NCBI GenBank assembly: GCA_934630515.1
Contig: CAKTVV010000019.1
Coordinates: forward strand, 1 to 59,125
DNA length: 59,125 bases
Reading direction: 5' to 3'
Source: an uncultured Eubacteriales bacterium
GTDB lineage: Bacteria > Bacillota > Clostridia > Oscillospirales > Acutalibacteraceae
Shown: positions 31,909-41,160 of the stretch, in pieces
How the letters are laid out: each line of letters opens with the position of its first letter
Numbering within the stretch: the first letter of the stretch is position 1
The notes under the pieces: model-generated
What the model was told of the DNA's origin: nothing
The model's input: only the letters and a program-made list of their open reading frames with translations
Database searches by the model: none
Made by a program: the position numbers and the translations under genes

Positions 31909-34068
31909 TTAGGCTTCATCCGGCACAGCGCCCAGCTGCGCATAAGGATAGTGCCGGGTGATGGCGTCATGCAGCAGGCACGCTGCATAGGAGGCGAATC
32001 CGTGGTTGCAGCTGGCGGTGGCGGTCATCATCTCCCACAGGGTACCGGTGCGGCGTGCCATCTCCGCAAAATACCCGGTGACCTCCTCCCGGCAGCGGTC
32101 GTATTCACCGAACCGCAGCAGCGATTCCAGCCGCAGGAAGTTGCCGGTGAAGGCGTTGGCGGGGCGCACATGGGGATACAGCCCCAGCTCCTGCCGCCGG
32201 GGGCCGAATTCCGTCGTCAGCGTTTTCCACAGCGCCGGATGGCTCTCCGGTGTGGCGATGCCGAAGAAAAAGGCGTGATACTGGCAGGTCTCCGAGCAAT
32301 TTTCGGTGCGCACCGGCACTCCCTGCTCGTTATACACCTCGTTGTCGATGAAAAACTCCCCGTTAAAGGAGCGCTCCCGGATGAGCCGGGTCAGCGCCTC
32401 GCCCCGGGCGGTGGCGTCGGCGTCGTGATACAGCGCCCCCAGCGCCCGCTGGGCGTAGGCATAGGTCATGTTGGTGGGATAGTTGATGTCCTGCACATAA
32501 TCGCTGGCGTCCGACCACTCCACGAACGCCCAGCTGGGCAGATGGTGGAGCAGCCCGTCGGCGTTTTCCACCGTTTTCAGGTAGGCGTACAGCCGCTCCA
32601 TGGCGGGCTTCGCCTGCTGCACCAGCGCCTCGTCCCCGGTGCGCTGGCGGTAATCCCACAGCTCCGCCACATACCACAGCGCCCAGTTGAGGATAAAGCA
32701 GCCGTCCACATGGTCGGAGGGATAGCACATGGGCAGCATCCCCTCCGGCAGATGGGCAAACCGGTCGTTGAGCAGGAAATTCTCCAAAAACTGCCGCTCC
32801 ATCCGGGTATCATCGGTGAAGAATTGCGCCGACCGGCCGATAAAATAGCTGTCGCACAGCCAGCCCGCCCGCTCCCGGGTGGGGCAGTCGGTGAACAGAT
32901 CCGCCGCATTCTGGCGGAAGGTCTGCCACGCCGCCCGGAACACCGCCTGCTCCCGGGGATCGTCGGAGGACAGCGTCACCGCCGTATCCAGCGGATGCGC
33001 CACCTCCACCAGCCGAAAATCGGTGACTTCTGCCGCTCCTGCGGTACACACCAGCTTAAAATACCGGAAGCCCACCGGCTCCATGCCTTGGAAATGATAC
33101 TCGCCCGGCTCCAGCTCCAGCCGGATCGCATTGGCACAGCCCATGCGCAGGGCGTCTACCTCCCCCTCCGGGGTCAGCACCTCGTCAAACAGGAACCACA
33201 GCATCGTTTTTTCGGTGCAGCGGATGTCCATGGCGGGGAATCCGGTGCGCTCGCCGGGCAGCGCTAAGATCTCCTGCTCCCCCGCCGTCAGCCGGGTGCA
33301 GCCGCTATACGGGGCGTCCGCCGGCTGCAGCGGCTCATAGCGGAACCGCTGGATCTCATCGGTGACGATCAGCTCCAGCTCCTGCAGAGGAAAGCCGTGA
33401 TACTCCTCCCGGATCTCCAGCAGAGAGCGATCCCGCTTGGGGTTGTCCGGCAGAGCGCCTACCGTCAGCCGCCCCCGGGACAGCACCCGCTCCGGCGCCA
33501 CCGTGGGAAAGCTGTGCAGCGGCAGCTCCCGGGGCAGCAGCACGCCCCCGGCGGTCTCCTCGGTGGGCTGCGGTGTCGCATCCGGCGACACGCCGCCCAC
33601 CCGCCAGGCGTAGGTATCCGGGTGCAGGTGATAGCTCTCCGCAAAGGGACGCTGGAAGCTGTAGCGCTGCATTTTCCGCACCCGCTCGGTCAGGCGCAGC
33701 GCCTGCCAGCTGCCGGTGGCGGCGAGAATGGCACCGCCCGCCTCCAGTTCCATCCGGATGAAGCCCGGCTGCTGCAAGGCGCCATATCCGGTGACATAGT
33801 AGTTGACTACCTCCACCGCCACATGGTTCTCCGGCTGGGTCAGCCATCCGCCCAGCGGGATCTCGTCCACCCGGAAATGCCCGTGGGCGCACCGCACCGG
33901 CCCGTAAAAAACAAAGACGCCGTTGACGAACACCCGGTAAAACCCCGAGGTTGCCACCCGCAGCACGCCGTCCACTGCCGCCGGGCAGGGGGTCACAAAC
34001 CCCAGTGTGATGTTTTTTTCCGTTTCCAATCCCTGTCCCCAGACCGGGACTGCCTGTTTGAAATTCAT
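31909..34068 (-). CDS. GH78-like alpha-L-rhamnosidase family protein
   Basis: This is a 719-residue protein with the layout of family 78 enzymes, which release L-rhamnose from glycans. N-terminal beta domains (GVLRVATSGFYRVFVNG) are followed by an (alpha/alpha)6 barrel with DCPTRERAGWLCDSYFIG, equivalent to the catalytic-region signature of GH78. Later come SDASDYVQDINYPTNMTYAY and a conserved end segment ASCNHGFASY. No signal peptide is seen, so it probably acts on imported oligosaccharides. It lies 9 bases after a flavoprotein gene, an unexpected partner. Confidence 0.82.
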   Translation of the reverse strand: MNFKQAVPVWGQGLETEKNITLGFVTPCPAAVDGVLRVATSGFYRVFVNGVFVFYGPVRCAHGHFRVDEIPLGGWLTQPENHVAVEVVNYYVTGYGALQQPGFIRMELEAGGAILAATGSWQALRLTERVRKMQRYSFQRPFAESYHLHPDTYAWRVGGVSPDATPQPTEETAGGVLLPRELPLHSFPTVAPERVLSRGRLTVGALPDNPKRDRSLLEIREEYHGFPLQELELIVTDEIQRFRYEPLQPADAPYSGCTRLTAGEQEILALPGERTGFPAMDIRCTEKTMLWFLFDEVLTPEGEVDALRMGCANAIRLELEPGEYHFQGMEPVGFRYFKLVCTAGAAEVTDFRLVEVAHPLDTAVTLSSDDPREQAVFRAAWQTFRQNAADLFTDCPTRERAGWLCDSYFIGRSAQFFTDDTRMERQFLENFLLNDRFAHLPEGMLPMCYPSDHVDGCFILNWALWYVAELWDYRQRTGDEALVQQAKPAMERLYAYLKTVENADGLLHHLPSWAFVEWSDASDYVQDINYPTNMTYAYAQRALGALYHDADATARGEALTRLIRERSFNGEFFIDNEVYNEQGVPVRTENCSETCQYHAFFFGIATPESHPALWKTLTTEFGPRRQELGLYPHVRPANAFTGNFLRLESLLRFGEYDRCREEVTGYFAEMARRTGTLWEMMTATASCNHGFASYAACLLHDAITRHYPYAQLGAVPDEA

Positions 34069-34077
34069 GCTGTCACC

Positions 34078-35676
34078 TCAATGCTCTTTCTGTTCTTTGA
34101 GTACCCATTCGGCGCAGCGGATGCCGTCCACCGCCGCCGACAATATACCGCCGGCATAGCCGGCGCCCTCGCCGCAGGGGAAGATCCCCCGCACCGCCGA
34201 TCGTCCGGCGGCATCCCGCAGCAGCCGCACCGGGGAGGAGGAGCGGCTCTCCACGCCGGTCAGCACCGCATCCGGACGGTCGAACCCCCGGATGCGCCGC
34301 CCAAACTCCGGCAGCGCCCGCTGCAGTGCGTGGGTGACGAAGCCGGGCAGGATATCCGTCAGGTTCGTCAGGGCGACCCCCGGCCGGTAGGAGGGCTGCA
34401 CCTCTCCCAGCGCCGTGGAGGCTCTTCCCAAGAGAAAATCCCCCACCAGCTGCGCCGGCGCTTTGTAGCCGCCGCCCCCCAGCGCATACGCCGCCTGCTC
34501 CAGCCGCCGCTGGAAGGCGAAGCCCGCCAGCGGCTCCTCGCTGCCGAAGTCGCCCGGCTCCACCCCCACCAGCAGAGCGCTGTTGGAGTTGAGCCCGTCC
34601 CGTGCGTGATAGCTCATGCCGTTGACCACCACGCCGCCCTCCTCGGAGGCGGCGGCGATGACCTCGCCCCCGGGACACATACAGAAGGTATAGACCCCCC
34701 GGCAGCCCGGCGGTACCCAGTGGAGCTTATAGTCCGCCGCCCCCAGCGCCGGGTGTCCGGCGAATTTCCCGTATTGGCTCTCGTCGATCATGCGCCGGGG
34801 GTGCTCGATGCGCACCCCCACCGCAAAGGGCTTCTGCTCCATGGGCAGCCCCCGCTGCCGCAGCATGGTAACCGTATCCCGGGCGCTGTGCCCGATGGCG
34901 AAGATGGCGTGGCGGCAGGGGATCTCGCTCTCCACGCCCCCGCTCACCGTCCGCAGCGCCGTCAGCGCCCCGTTCCGGATCACACAGTCGGTGACGGTGG
35001 TGAAAAACCGCACCTCGCCGCCCCGCTCTTCGATCTCCTGCCGCAGCCGCCGCACCGCCTGCCGCAGCCGGTCGGTGCCGATGTGGGGCTTCGCCTGCCA
35101 CAGAATGGCTTGGGGCGCCCCCGCCGCCGCAAAGCTCTCCAGCACCAGCCGGCTGCGGGGATCCTTGATGCCGGAGTTGAGCTTGCCGTCGGAAAAGGCG
35201 CCGGCGCCCCCCTCGCCGAATTGGACGTTGTTTTGGGTGTCCAGCACCCCGGTGCGGCGGAAGGTCTCCACCGCCGCCTGACGGCTGTCCCCGTCGCCGC
35301 CCCGTTCCAGCAGCAGGGGACACGCCCCCGCCCGTGCCAGCGTCAGCGCCGCAAACAGCCCCGCCGGACCGCAGCCCACCACCACCGGCCGCATAGCGGG
35401 CGGCTGGGACAGTGCCGGGATGACGTAGGGTGTTGCTTCCGCCCGGCTGACCTGCGGAGAGCGGCAGCGCCCCAGCACGGTGTCCTCGTCTGCCACCGTC
35501 ACGTCCACCGTCGCCAGAAAGTGGATGCGCTCCTTTTTACGGGCGTCCACCGACCGGCGATAGAGGGTCAGTGTCCGGATATCCACCGGGCGCACCCCCA
35601 GCGCCGCCGCCGTCCGGCGGCGCAGCTCCTCCTCGGTATAGGTCAGGGGCAAGGAGATCCCCGTTATGCGCAGCAT
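34078..35676 (-). CDS. COG2509-type FAD-dependent dehydrogenase
   Basis: This is a 532-residue flavoprotein of the uncharacterised COG2509 group. An N-terminal ~90-residue domain starting MLRITGISLPLTYTEEEL precedes the FAD Rossmann motif VVVGCGPAGLFAALTLARAG. Further FAD/substrate segments include IKDPRSRLVLESFAAAGAP and FAIGHSARDTV, and the C-terminal GEGAGYAGGILSAAVDGI closes the FAD site. The substrate is unknown. It is separated by only a few bases from the GH78-like gene and follows the LOG gene, so all three are co-transcribed. Confidence 0.88.
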   Translation of the reverse strand: MLRITGISLPLTYTEEELRRRTAAALGVRPVDIRTLTLYRRSVDARKKERIHFLATVDVTVADEDTVLGRCRSPQVSRAEATPYVIPALSQPPAMRPVVVGCGPAGLFAALTLARAGACPLLLERGGDGDSRQAAVETFRRTGVLDTQNNVQFGEGGAGAFSDGKLNSGIKDPRSRLVLESFAAAGAPQAILWQAKPHIGTDRLRQAVRRLRQEIEERGGEVRFFTTVTDCVIRNGALTALRTVSGGVESEIPCRHAIFAIGHSARDTVTMLRQRGLPMEQKPFAVGVRIEHPRRMIDESQYGKFAGHPALGAADYKLHWVPPGCRGVYTFCMCPGGEVIAAASEEGGVVVNGMSYHARDGLNSNSALLVGVEPGDFGSEEPLAGFAFQRRLEQAAYALGGGGYKAPAQLVGDFLLGRASTALGEVQPSYRPGVALTNLTDILPGFVTHALQRALPEFGRRIRGFDRPDAVLTGVESRSSSPVRLLRDAAGRSAVRGIFPCGEGAGYAGGILSAAVDGIRCAEWVLKEQKEH

Positions 35677-35700
35677 CGGTGTTCTTTCCTCCGTGTGTAT

Positions 35701-36234
35701 TTATGCGTCCAGCAGCCGCCGAATCTCATCCAGATCGGCGGCGAACCGGATCCCCCGCTGCCGCTCAGGGGTGGATAGCCCTGCGGCGATCATCTGCTCC
35801 AGCAGCGCCTGCAGATGGTCGTAGTAGCCGTGGAGATTATAGAGGATACACGGGGCGTCCAGCTGCCCCAGAGATACCCGGGACATCACCTCGGCGATCT
35901 CCTCCAGCGTGCCGGTGCCGCCGGGGAAAGCGATAAACGCCTCGCCCAGCTCGATCATTTTCGTTTTCCGCTCAGCCATCGTTTCGGTGACCAGCAGCCG
36001 GGTCAAGCCCTCCTGCTGGACATTCTGCTCCATAAAAAAGCGGGTCTCCACCCCGATCACCCGACCGCCGGCTGCCAGCGTCGCCGTCGCCAGCTCCCCC
36101 ATCAGCCCGGATTTGGAGCCGCCGTACACCAAGGTATGTCCCTTTTCCCCGATCCAGCGCCCCAGCGCACGCACCGTATCGCCCAGCTCCGGGTCATTCC
36201 CCGGATTGGCACCCAAATAAACGGTGATATACAT
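35701..36234 (-). CDS. LOG family protein (TIGR00730)
   Basis: This is a 177-residue protein of the LOG family, whose characterised members remove ribose-5-phosphate from cytokinin or purine nucleotides. The PGGxGTxxE motif is present as FPGGTGTLEEIAEVMS, together with YGGSKSGLMG near the N-terminus and the catalytic Arg/Glu context ERKTKMIELGEAFIA. Length is normal. It lies next to a cytidine deaminase, which would fit nucleotide salvage or cleaning. Confidence 0.92.
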   Translation of the reverse strand: MYITVYLGANPGNDPELGDTVRALGRWIGEKGHTLVYGGSKSGLMGELATATLAAGGRVIGVETRFFMEQNVQQEGLTRLLVTETMAERKTKMIELGEAFIAFPGGTGTLEEIAEVMSRVSLGQLDAPCILYNLHGYYDHLQALLEQMIAAGLSTPERQRGIRFAADLDEIRRLLDA

Positions 36235-36252
36235 GGTCTGCTCCTTTCGCCG

Positions 36253-36330
36253 TTACAGCGTGATCCAATATCGCTTGACCTCCGCCCGATGCCGTTCGTC
36301 GGGCAGCACAAATTCCAGCTTTGTCTCCAT
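36253..36330 (-). pseudogene. Truncated 25-codon reading frame (acetyltransferase-like start)
   Basis: This frame starts at an ATG that overlaps the cytidine deaminase stop (TGATG) and ends after 25 codons. The peptide METKLEFVLPDERHRAEV resembles the first strand and helix of GNAT acetyltransferases, and the rest of such a gene is missing. It is probably a deletion remnant in the operon, although a translated short peptide cannot be excluded. Confidence 0.45.
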
Positions 36331-36722
36331 CACACCCACCAGTCCGGGGTCAACTCCCCCAAGGTAACGATCCGGGGCGGCTCCCACTCCAGCATGACCT
36401 CCACCGAGCGGTATTCCTCCGGCATCAGCTGGGTCATCAGCTCCCGGCAGGCGCCGCAGGGCGGCAGCACCGCTTTGTTTCGGTTCACCGCCACCATCCG
36501 GCGGGTGGCGCTCTCCCCGTGGGTGAGCAGGGAAAACAGGGCGTTGCGCTCGGCGCAGATGCCCAGCGTGCAGGCGCTGTCTACGCAGATACCGGTGTAG
36601 ATCCTGCCGGAGGCGGACTCCAGCGCTGCCGCCACACCGCCCGCCTCGATCCATTCCGAGACCTTGCGGGGCTGCAGTGCGGCGCACGCCGCCTGATACA
36701 GCTCTGTCCAGATCGGCTCCAT
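36330..36722 (-). CDS. Cytidine deaminase-like zinc enzyme
   Basis: This is a 130-residue zinc-dependent deaminase of the cytidine/deoxycytidine family. Zinc and catalytic residues are visible in GICAERNALF (Cys-Ala-Glu) and LPPCGACRELM (Pro-Cys-Gly-Ala-Cys), with the substrate-site stretch GRIYTGICVDSAC before them. The C-terminus is shorter and divergent compared with standard Cdd, closer to blasticidin-deaminase-like members, so the natural substrate is not certain. The ATG at 36722 has AAAGGA 12 bases upstream; this site overlaps the end of the previous gene. Confidence 0.88.
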   Translation of the reverse strand: MEPIWTELYQAACAALQPRKVSEWIEAGGVAAALESASGRIYTGICVDSACTLGICAERNALFSLLTHGESATRRMVAVNRNKAVLPPCGACRELMTQLMPEEYRSVEVMLEWEPPRIVTLGELTPDWWV

Positions 36723-36739
36723 TTCGTTTCGTTCCTTTC

Positions 36740-37981
36740 TCATCGCCACCCGGCGGCAATGGCGGTCGCTGCCACATACGCCGAGGAAAAGGCAAATTGC
36801 AGATTGAAGCCGCCGCAATCGCCGTCCACATCCAGTACCTCCCCGGCGGCGAACAGCCCCGGGAATCCCCGCAGCCCCATGGTCTGGGGGTCGATCTGCC
36901 GGGCGTTGATGCCGCCCGCCGTCACCTGCGCCCCGCCGAAGCCCTTGGTGCCCAGCACCGGCAGCTCCCAGCCCTTGCACAGCGCCGCCGCCCGGTGACA
37001 TTCCGCCGGGGTAAGCGTGTCCGCTGGGCGGGTGAGGGGCAATACCCCCGCCGCCCGCAGCACCGTCTGCCCCACCCGCTTGTGGAGCAGTCCGGTGAGC
37101 AGATCCTCCAGCGTGCGTCCCGGCAGGCGGCTGCGCACGCCGATGCGCTTCTCCAGCATCGGCAGCTTCCAGTCAGGCAGGAGATCCAGCACGGCGGTGA
37201 GCGTTCCCCGCTGCCGCCGTTCCCAGTCCCCGGCTACCCGGGATACCTGCATCACCGCCGGACCGGACAGCCCGTAGTCGGTGAACAGCACCTCGCCGGT
37301 GTTCTGCGCCTGCACCGCTCCGTCCAGCCGCAGCTCTACCCCGGCATCCACCCGGATGCCCTTCACCGCCCGCACCAGAGCGGTATCGGTGCGTAGTTGC
37401 ACGATGGAGGGGAACAGGGGCGTTTTCGCCAGCCCTAAATCGGTGAGCAGTCCATACGCCTCGGCGCTGCCGCCCAGCGCCGGCGCTGCCGCTCCGCCGG
37501 TGCAGACCAGCACCGCTTTTGTCTCGACCGCACCGGCGGCGGTGATCACCCGCCAGCCGGTGTTTGTCCGCTGCAGCGCCGTGGCGGGGCGCTGGCAGCA
37601 CAGCTCCACTCCCAGCGCCGCCGTTTCCAGCCGCAGGGCGTCCAGCACCGCCGCCGCCTGCTCGGAATAGGGATAGACCCGTCCGTCCTCCCGCACCCGG
37701 CAATCCACCCCCAGCGAGGTGAAGAATGCCATCGTGTCGGCGGGGGAAAAGGCAGCCAGCGCCGCCCCCGCCAGTGCCGGGCAGCCGTGATACCGGGCGG
37801 GGGCTGCCCCCGTATTGGTGAGATTGCAGGTGCCGTTGCCGGTCGCCAGCAGCTTTTTCCCCGGGCGGGGCGCCTTTTCCAGCAGCAGCACCCGCCGTCT
37901 GCCGTGCGCCGCCTGTCCCAGCAGCACCGCCGCTGTCAGCCCGGCGGCGCCGCCGCCGATCACCACGCAGTCGTAGCCCAT
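36740..37981 (-). CDS. BaiN/HI0933-family flavoprotein
   Basis: This is a 413-residue NAD(P)/FAD-dependent oxidoreductase of the HI0933/BaiN family. The FAD-binding GGGAAGLTAAVLLGQ motif is near the N-terminus, followed by RPGKKLLATGNGTCNLTN, diagnostic of the family. C-terminal GGVAA-type segments appear as FGGAQVTAGGINARQIDPQT and LFAAGEVLDVDGDCGGFNLQ. Members have been linked to bile-acid metabolism, but most have no proven role. It follows ruvA by 13 bases. Confidence 0.92.
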   Translation of the reverse strand: MGYDCVVIGGGAAGLTAAVLLGQAAHGRRRVLLLEKAPRPGKKLLATGNGTCNLTNTGAAPARYHGCPALAGAALAAFSPADTMAFFTSLGVDCRVREDGRVYPYSEQAAAVLDALRLETAALGVELCCQRPATALQRTNTGWRVITAAGAVETKAVLVCTGGAAAPALGGSAEAYGLLTDLGLAKTPLFPSIVQLRTDTALVRAVKGIRVDAGVELRLDGAVQAQNTGEVLFTDYGLSGPAVMQVSRVAGDWERRQRGTLTAVLDLLPDWKLPMLEKRIGVRSRLPGRTLEDLLTGLLHKRVGQTVLRAAGVLPLTRPADTLTPAECHRAAALCKGWELPVLGTKGFGGAQVTAGGINARQIDPQTMGLRGFPGLFAAGEVLDVDGDCGGFNLQFAFSSAYVAATAIAAGWR

Positions 37982-37994
37982 ACCGTCCGTCCTC

Positions 37995-38600
37995 TCAGCC
38001 CCGGTTCGCCAGCGCCTTCAGCGCCTGCCGCACCAGCGTTTCCACCGGCAGGGCGCTGTCCAGCTTGCCCACGGCGGCGTTGGCTTCGCCGGCGGTGAAG
38101 CCCAGCACCGTCAGCGCATCCACCGCCTGCGCCGCATTGCCCGCTGCCGACACGGCTGCGCCCGCCGGCAGCTCGATGCCGCCCTTGCCGACGGAGACGG
38201 CGCCCACCTTGTCCTTCATCTCCAGCACAATGCGCTGCGCCAGCTTGGGACCCACCCCCGCCGCCTTGGTCAGCGCCTTAAAATCTCCCGTCGCCACCGC
38301 CAGCGCCACCTTTTCCGGTGACAGCTCCGACAGAATGGACAGCCCCACCTTGGGACCGACCCCCGATACGGAGGTGAGCATCTTAAAGCAGGACAGCTCG
38401 TCCGGCTGGGCGAACCCAAACAGCTCGATGGCGTTTTCCCGCACATCCATCATGGTGTACAGAAACGCCTCTTTGCCGATGGCGGGCATCTGCCGGGCGG
38501 TATTCATGGTGATCTGGCAGCGGAAGCCCACGCCCCCGCAGCTGATCACCGCCATTTTCGGCTCCAGATGGACCAATTCTCCTTTTAAGCTGTAGATCAT
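37995..38600 (-). CDS. ruvA: Holliday junction DNA helicase subunit RuvA
   Basis: This is a 201-residue DNA-binding subunit that holds Holliday junctions for RuvB. Domain I starts MIYSLKGELVHLEP, and domain II has the helix-hairpin-helix pairs (VSGVGPKVGLSILSELSP and AAGVGPKLAQRIVLEMKDK). Domain III, the RuvB-contacting part, is at the C-terminus (DALTVLGFTAGEANAAV). It follows ruvC by 45 bases. ruvB, usually next in line, is absent here and replaced by the BaiN-like gene. Confidence 0.97.
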   Translation of the reverse strand: MIYSLKGELVHLEPKMAVISCGGVGFRCQITMNTARQMPAIGKEAFLYTMMDVRENAIELFGFAQPDELSCFKMLTSVSGVGPKVGLSILSELSPEKVALAVATGDFKALTKAAGVGPKLAQRIVLEMKDKVGAVSVGKGGIELPAGAAVSAAGNAAQAVDALTVLGFTAGEANAAVGKLDSALPVETLVRQALKALANRG

Positions 38601-38645
38601 ACGGAAACCTCTCCTTGTTATACGGCGGCGGCGTCCCCGCCTGCG

Positions 38646-39149
38646 TTATTTCTCTTCCAGCAGCTGACGCTTGAGCGCCGTGCCGCCGTATTGGGCATGG
38701 CAGATGGCAATCGCCAGCGCATCCGCCGTATCGTCGGGCTTCGGGACCTCTTTGAGCCGCAGCAGCCGCCGGGTCATCTCCATCACCTGGGGCTTGTGCG
38801 CCTGGCCGAAGCCGGTGACGGCGCATTTCACCTGCATGGGGGTGTATTCATAGGCGGGTATCCCGTGCTGCTGCAGCGCCAGCATGGTGACCCCCCGTGC
38901 CTGCGCCACGTCGATGGCGGTGGTCTTGTTGCTCTGGAAATACAGCTTCTCGACCGCCGCCGCCTCCGGGTGATACCGCTCCAGTAGCGCCGTCATATCG
39001 TCGTAGATGATCTCCAGCCGCCGGTTAAAGGGTACTCCCGCCTTCGTGGTGATCGCACCGAAATCCAGCGGCAGATACCGTCCCCGCTCAAAGCGGACGA
39101 TCCCCCAGCCCACGATGGCATAGCCGGGGTCAATGCCTAAAATGATCAT
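38646..39149 (-). CDS. ruvC: Holliday junction resolvase RuvC
   Basis: This is a 167-residue endonuclease that cuts Holliday junctions. The four acidic catalytic residues are in place: Asp in GIDPGYAIVGWG near residue 6, Glu in AVEKLYFQSN, and two Asp in KPDDTADALAIAICH near the C-terminus. Its ATG overlaps the stop of the CinA/pseudosortase gene (ATGA), so translation is coupled to that gene. Confidence 0.97.
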   Translation of the reverse strand: MIILGIDPGYAIVGWGIVRFERGRYLPLDFGAITTKAGVPFNRRLEIIYDDMTALLERYHPEAAAVEKLYFQSNKTTAIDVAQARGVTMLALQQHGIPAYEYTPMQVKCAVTGFGQAHKPQVMEMTRRLLRLKEVPKPDDTADALAIAICHAQYGGTALKRQLLEEK

Positions 39150-41050
39150 GGTTCATCCCAGTCTTCGTTGTTTTCTTTTGCACTGCCGGTTTCCTCCGAC
39201 CCGTTTTCACCGCTCTCGGCGGGAGTGCTCTCCTCCGGGACGGCGGTGGTCGTGGTGGTGGTAGTAACCGTCGTGGTGGTGGTGGTCGTGGAGGAAACGC
39301 CGGCGTCGGTCAGCGCCTCCTCGGTGGTTGTGGGGCTGCTACCGGAGGCGCCCGCACTATTTCCGACGGAGGTGGCGGAGCTGTCTTTCTTCTCCGCCCA
39401 GCTCTCGGGCATCTGCGCCTGATAGTTAAAGGTGAAATTCGCCGTGGAGCGATCCTGCGTGGTCTGCCGGGCTGCCACCACCAGCCGGGCGCCGGCATGA
39501 CCGTACAGATTGCGGGCGTCCACCGACACCAGCAGGATTCGATCCGTTGTCGTTACGGGGGTGCCGCTGCGGAACAGCGCCCGCTTTTGCAGCGCCACCA
39601 GATGCGCTCCGAAATCCGTGTCGTCGGTGAATTCCGTCCGGGCATAGTCGAAATCCTCGGTCTCGTCCACCACCAGCACGGCGAAGATCTCCCACCGGGC
39701 GGACACAAACAGGGTGTTCATCTCGATGACCGGATGCTCGTTGAGATACGCCAGCCGGCGGTATGCCTGCAGCGGGGTCAGCATCTGATTGTCCCGGTCG
39801 TATTTGCCGTAGATGGTCAGCGACCGGGGCAGCGTCTGCGCCGACAGCACCGTGCGCTCGTCGAAATAGGGCTGCCCATAGGGCAAATACTGCCCGGAAA
39901 AGCTGTGATTTTCATAATAGCCGCCGGTATACGCCATGACGGGGAAATTGATGTCGGTATCCGGGATCCGGATCCACCCCGCTACGTCCGGGTTGCTGTC
40001 GTAGAGGCTGCGGAACCGGGCGTCCATCCCGGTGGGATACCGACCGTCCGCCGCCGTTTCGGCGGCACCGTCGGCGTCACCGGAAACCGCATCGATGCTC
40101 CAATAGAGCTTGCCCAGCCGCTCCTGCAGGGACTGGTTGGAGCGGGACGCCTGCGAGGCGAGATAGCTCCAGCAGATGCTCCCCAGCACCAGCAGCAGCG
40201 CCGCCAGCCATGCCAGTCGCTTGACCCAGCGGATGCGCCGGGATTCGTCTTTGGAGGGGAAGATCGTCACCAGCAGCCGGCGCCAGCCCCGCTCCTGCCG
40301 CTTCACCGGCGGCAGCTCCTCGTCGCTGATCCCCCCGGCAATCACCGTGGGGTACGCCTCCAGATACCGGCGCACCAGATCCAGCGCTGCGCCGGCGGCT
40401 GCCCGTCGGATGGCGGTCCGGTCCCGGCTGCCGTTGCCGAACTGCCACTCCTGCACCCAAGTGCGCTTGCCGTCCGCCAGGGCGATATACACCGTCCCCA
40501 CCGGATGCTCCTCCGACGCCTTGGGTCCCGCCTCGCCGGTGATGCTCAGCCCCAGCGCCGCCCCGCTGTGGGAGCGCACGCCCCGTGCCATCTCTCCGGC
40601 GGTCTGCTCGCTCACCGCTCCGTAGCGGCTGAGGGTCTCCCGGCGTACGCCCAGCAGCTGCGCCTTGCAGTCCCGGGAATAGGACACCACTCCGGTGCCG
40701 AATACTTGGGAGCAACCCGGCACATCGGTGAGCCGGGACGCCACCATGCCGCCGGTGCAGGATTCCGCCACCGCCAGGGTGCGCTGCTTTTCCTCCAGCA
40801 GCGCCACCACCCGGTGTGCCAGATCCGTCCCGTCCCGGCTATAGAGGTATCGTCCCAGCCGCTCGGTGAGGGCGGCGTCCGTCTCCTCCAGCACCGGGGG
40901 TGCCGCCGTCAGGGTGAGGGTAATATCCAGATCGTCGGCGGTCAGCGCCGCTGTGGTGTCCGGCAGGGTGAGTATATCCCCCAACCGCTCCGAAAGGGTC
41001 AGCTTATCCGCTCCGAAAAACCGCCAGCTGCGGGTCTCCTGCTCTGCCAT
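39146..41050 (-). CDS. CinA (KH + deamidase) fused to a degenerate class B sortase
   Basis: This is a 634-residue fusion. Residues 1-75 match the middle (KH-type) domain of CinA (WRFFGADKL...LGRYLYSRD). Residues 76-233 are the NMN-deamidase (PncC) domain with Ser97, Tyr124 and Lys129 all kept (AESCTGG, YSRDCK). The N-terminal COG1058 part of CinA is missing. A membrane helix (278-297) follows. Residues 340-530 align with the sortase at 42358-44118, but the catalytic His is Lys416 (IYGK) and the Cys is Val510 (LLVSV); only Arg522 remains. A Thr-rich tail (573-603) and an acidic end follow. The deamidase would be cytoplasmic and the dead sortase outside. Confidence 0.85.
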   Translation of the reverse strand: MAEQETRSWRFFGADKLTLSERLGDILTLPDTTAALTADDLDITLTLTAAPPVLEETDAALTERLGRYLYSRDGTDLAHRVVALLEEKQRTLAVAESCTGGMVASRLTDVPGCSQVFGTGVVSYSRDCKAQLLGVRRETLSRYGAVSEQTAGEMARGVRSHSGAALGLSITGEAGPKASEEHPVGTVYIALADGKRTWVQEWQFGNGSRDRTAIRRAAAGAALDLVRRYLEAYPTVIAGGISDEELPPVKRQERGWRRLLVTIFPSKDESRRIRWVKRLAWLAALLLVLGSICWSYLASQASRSNQSLQERLGKLYWSIDAVSGDADGAAETAADGRYPTGMDARFRSLYDSNPDVAGWIRIPDTDINFPVMAYTGGYYENHSFSGQYLPYGQPYFDERTVLSAQTLPRSLTIYGKYDRDNQMLTPLQAYRRLAYLNEHPVIEMNTLFVSARWEIFAVLVVDETEDFDYARTEFTDDTDFGAHLVALQKRALFRSGTPVTTTDRILLVSVDARNLYGHAGARLVVAARQTTQDRSTANFTFNYQAQMPESWAEKKDSSATSVGNSAGASGSSPTTTEEALTDAGVSSTTTTTTTVTTTTTTTAVPEESTPAESGENGSEETGSAKENNEDWDEP

Positions 41051-41160
41051 GCCGTGTCACCTCGCTTGGATGCACAGGGGCTCTGTGCGTGTTGTGAATC
41101 GTCGGTCGAGCGCATTGCGTGTGCAAGCCGCCCGTTGTGTTTTTTGCCGCTTTCCGGCCG

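Noticed and set aside
41051..41160. Separate promoter for the CinA/pseudosortase gene
   Set aside because: No well-spaced -35/-10 pair was found in the 110-base gap, so no promoter is claimed.
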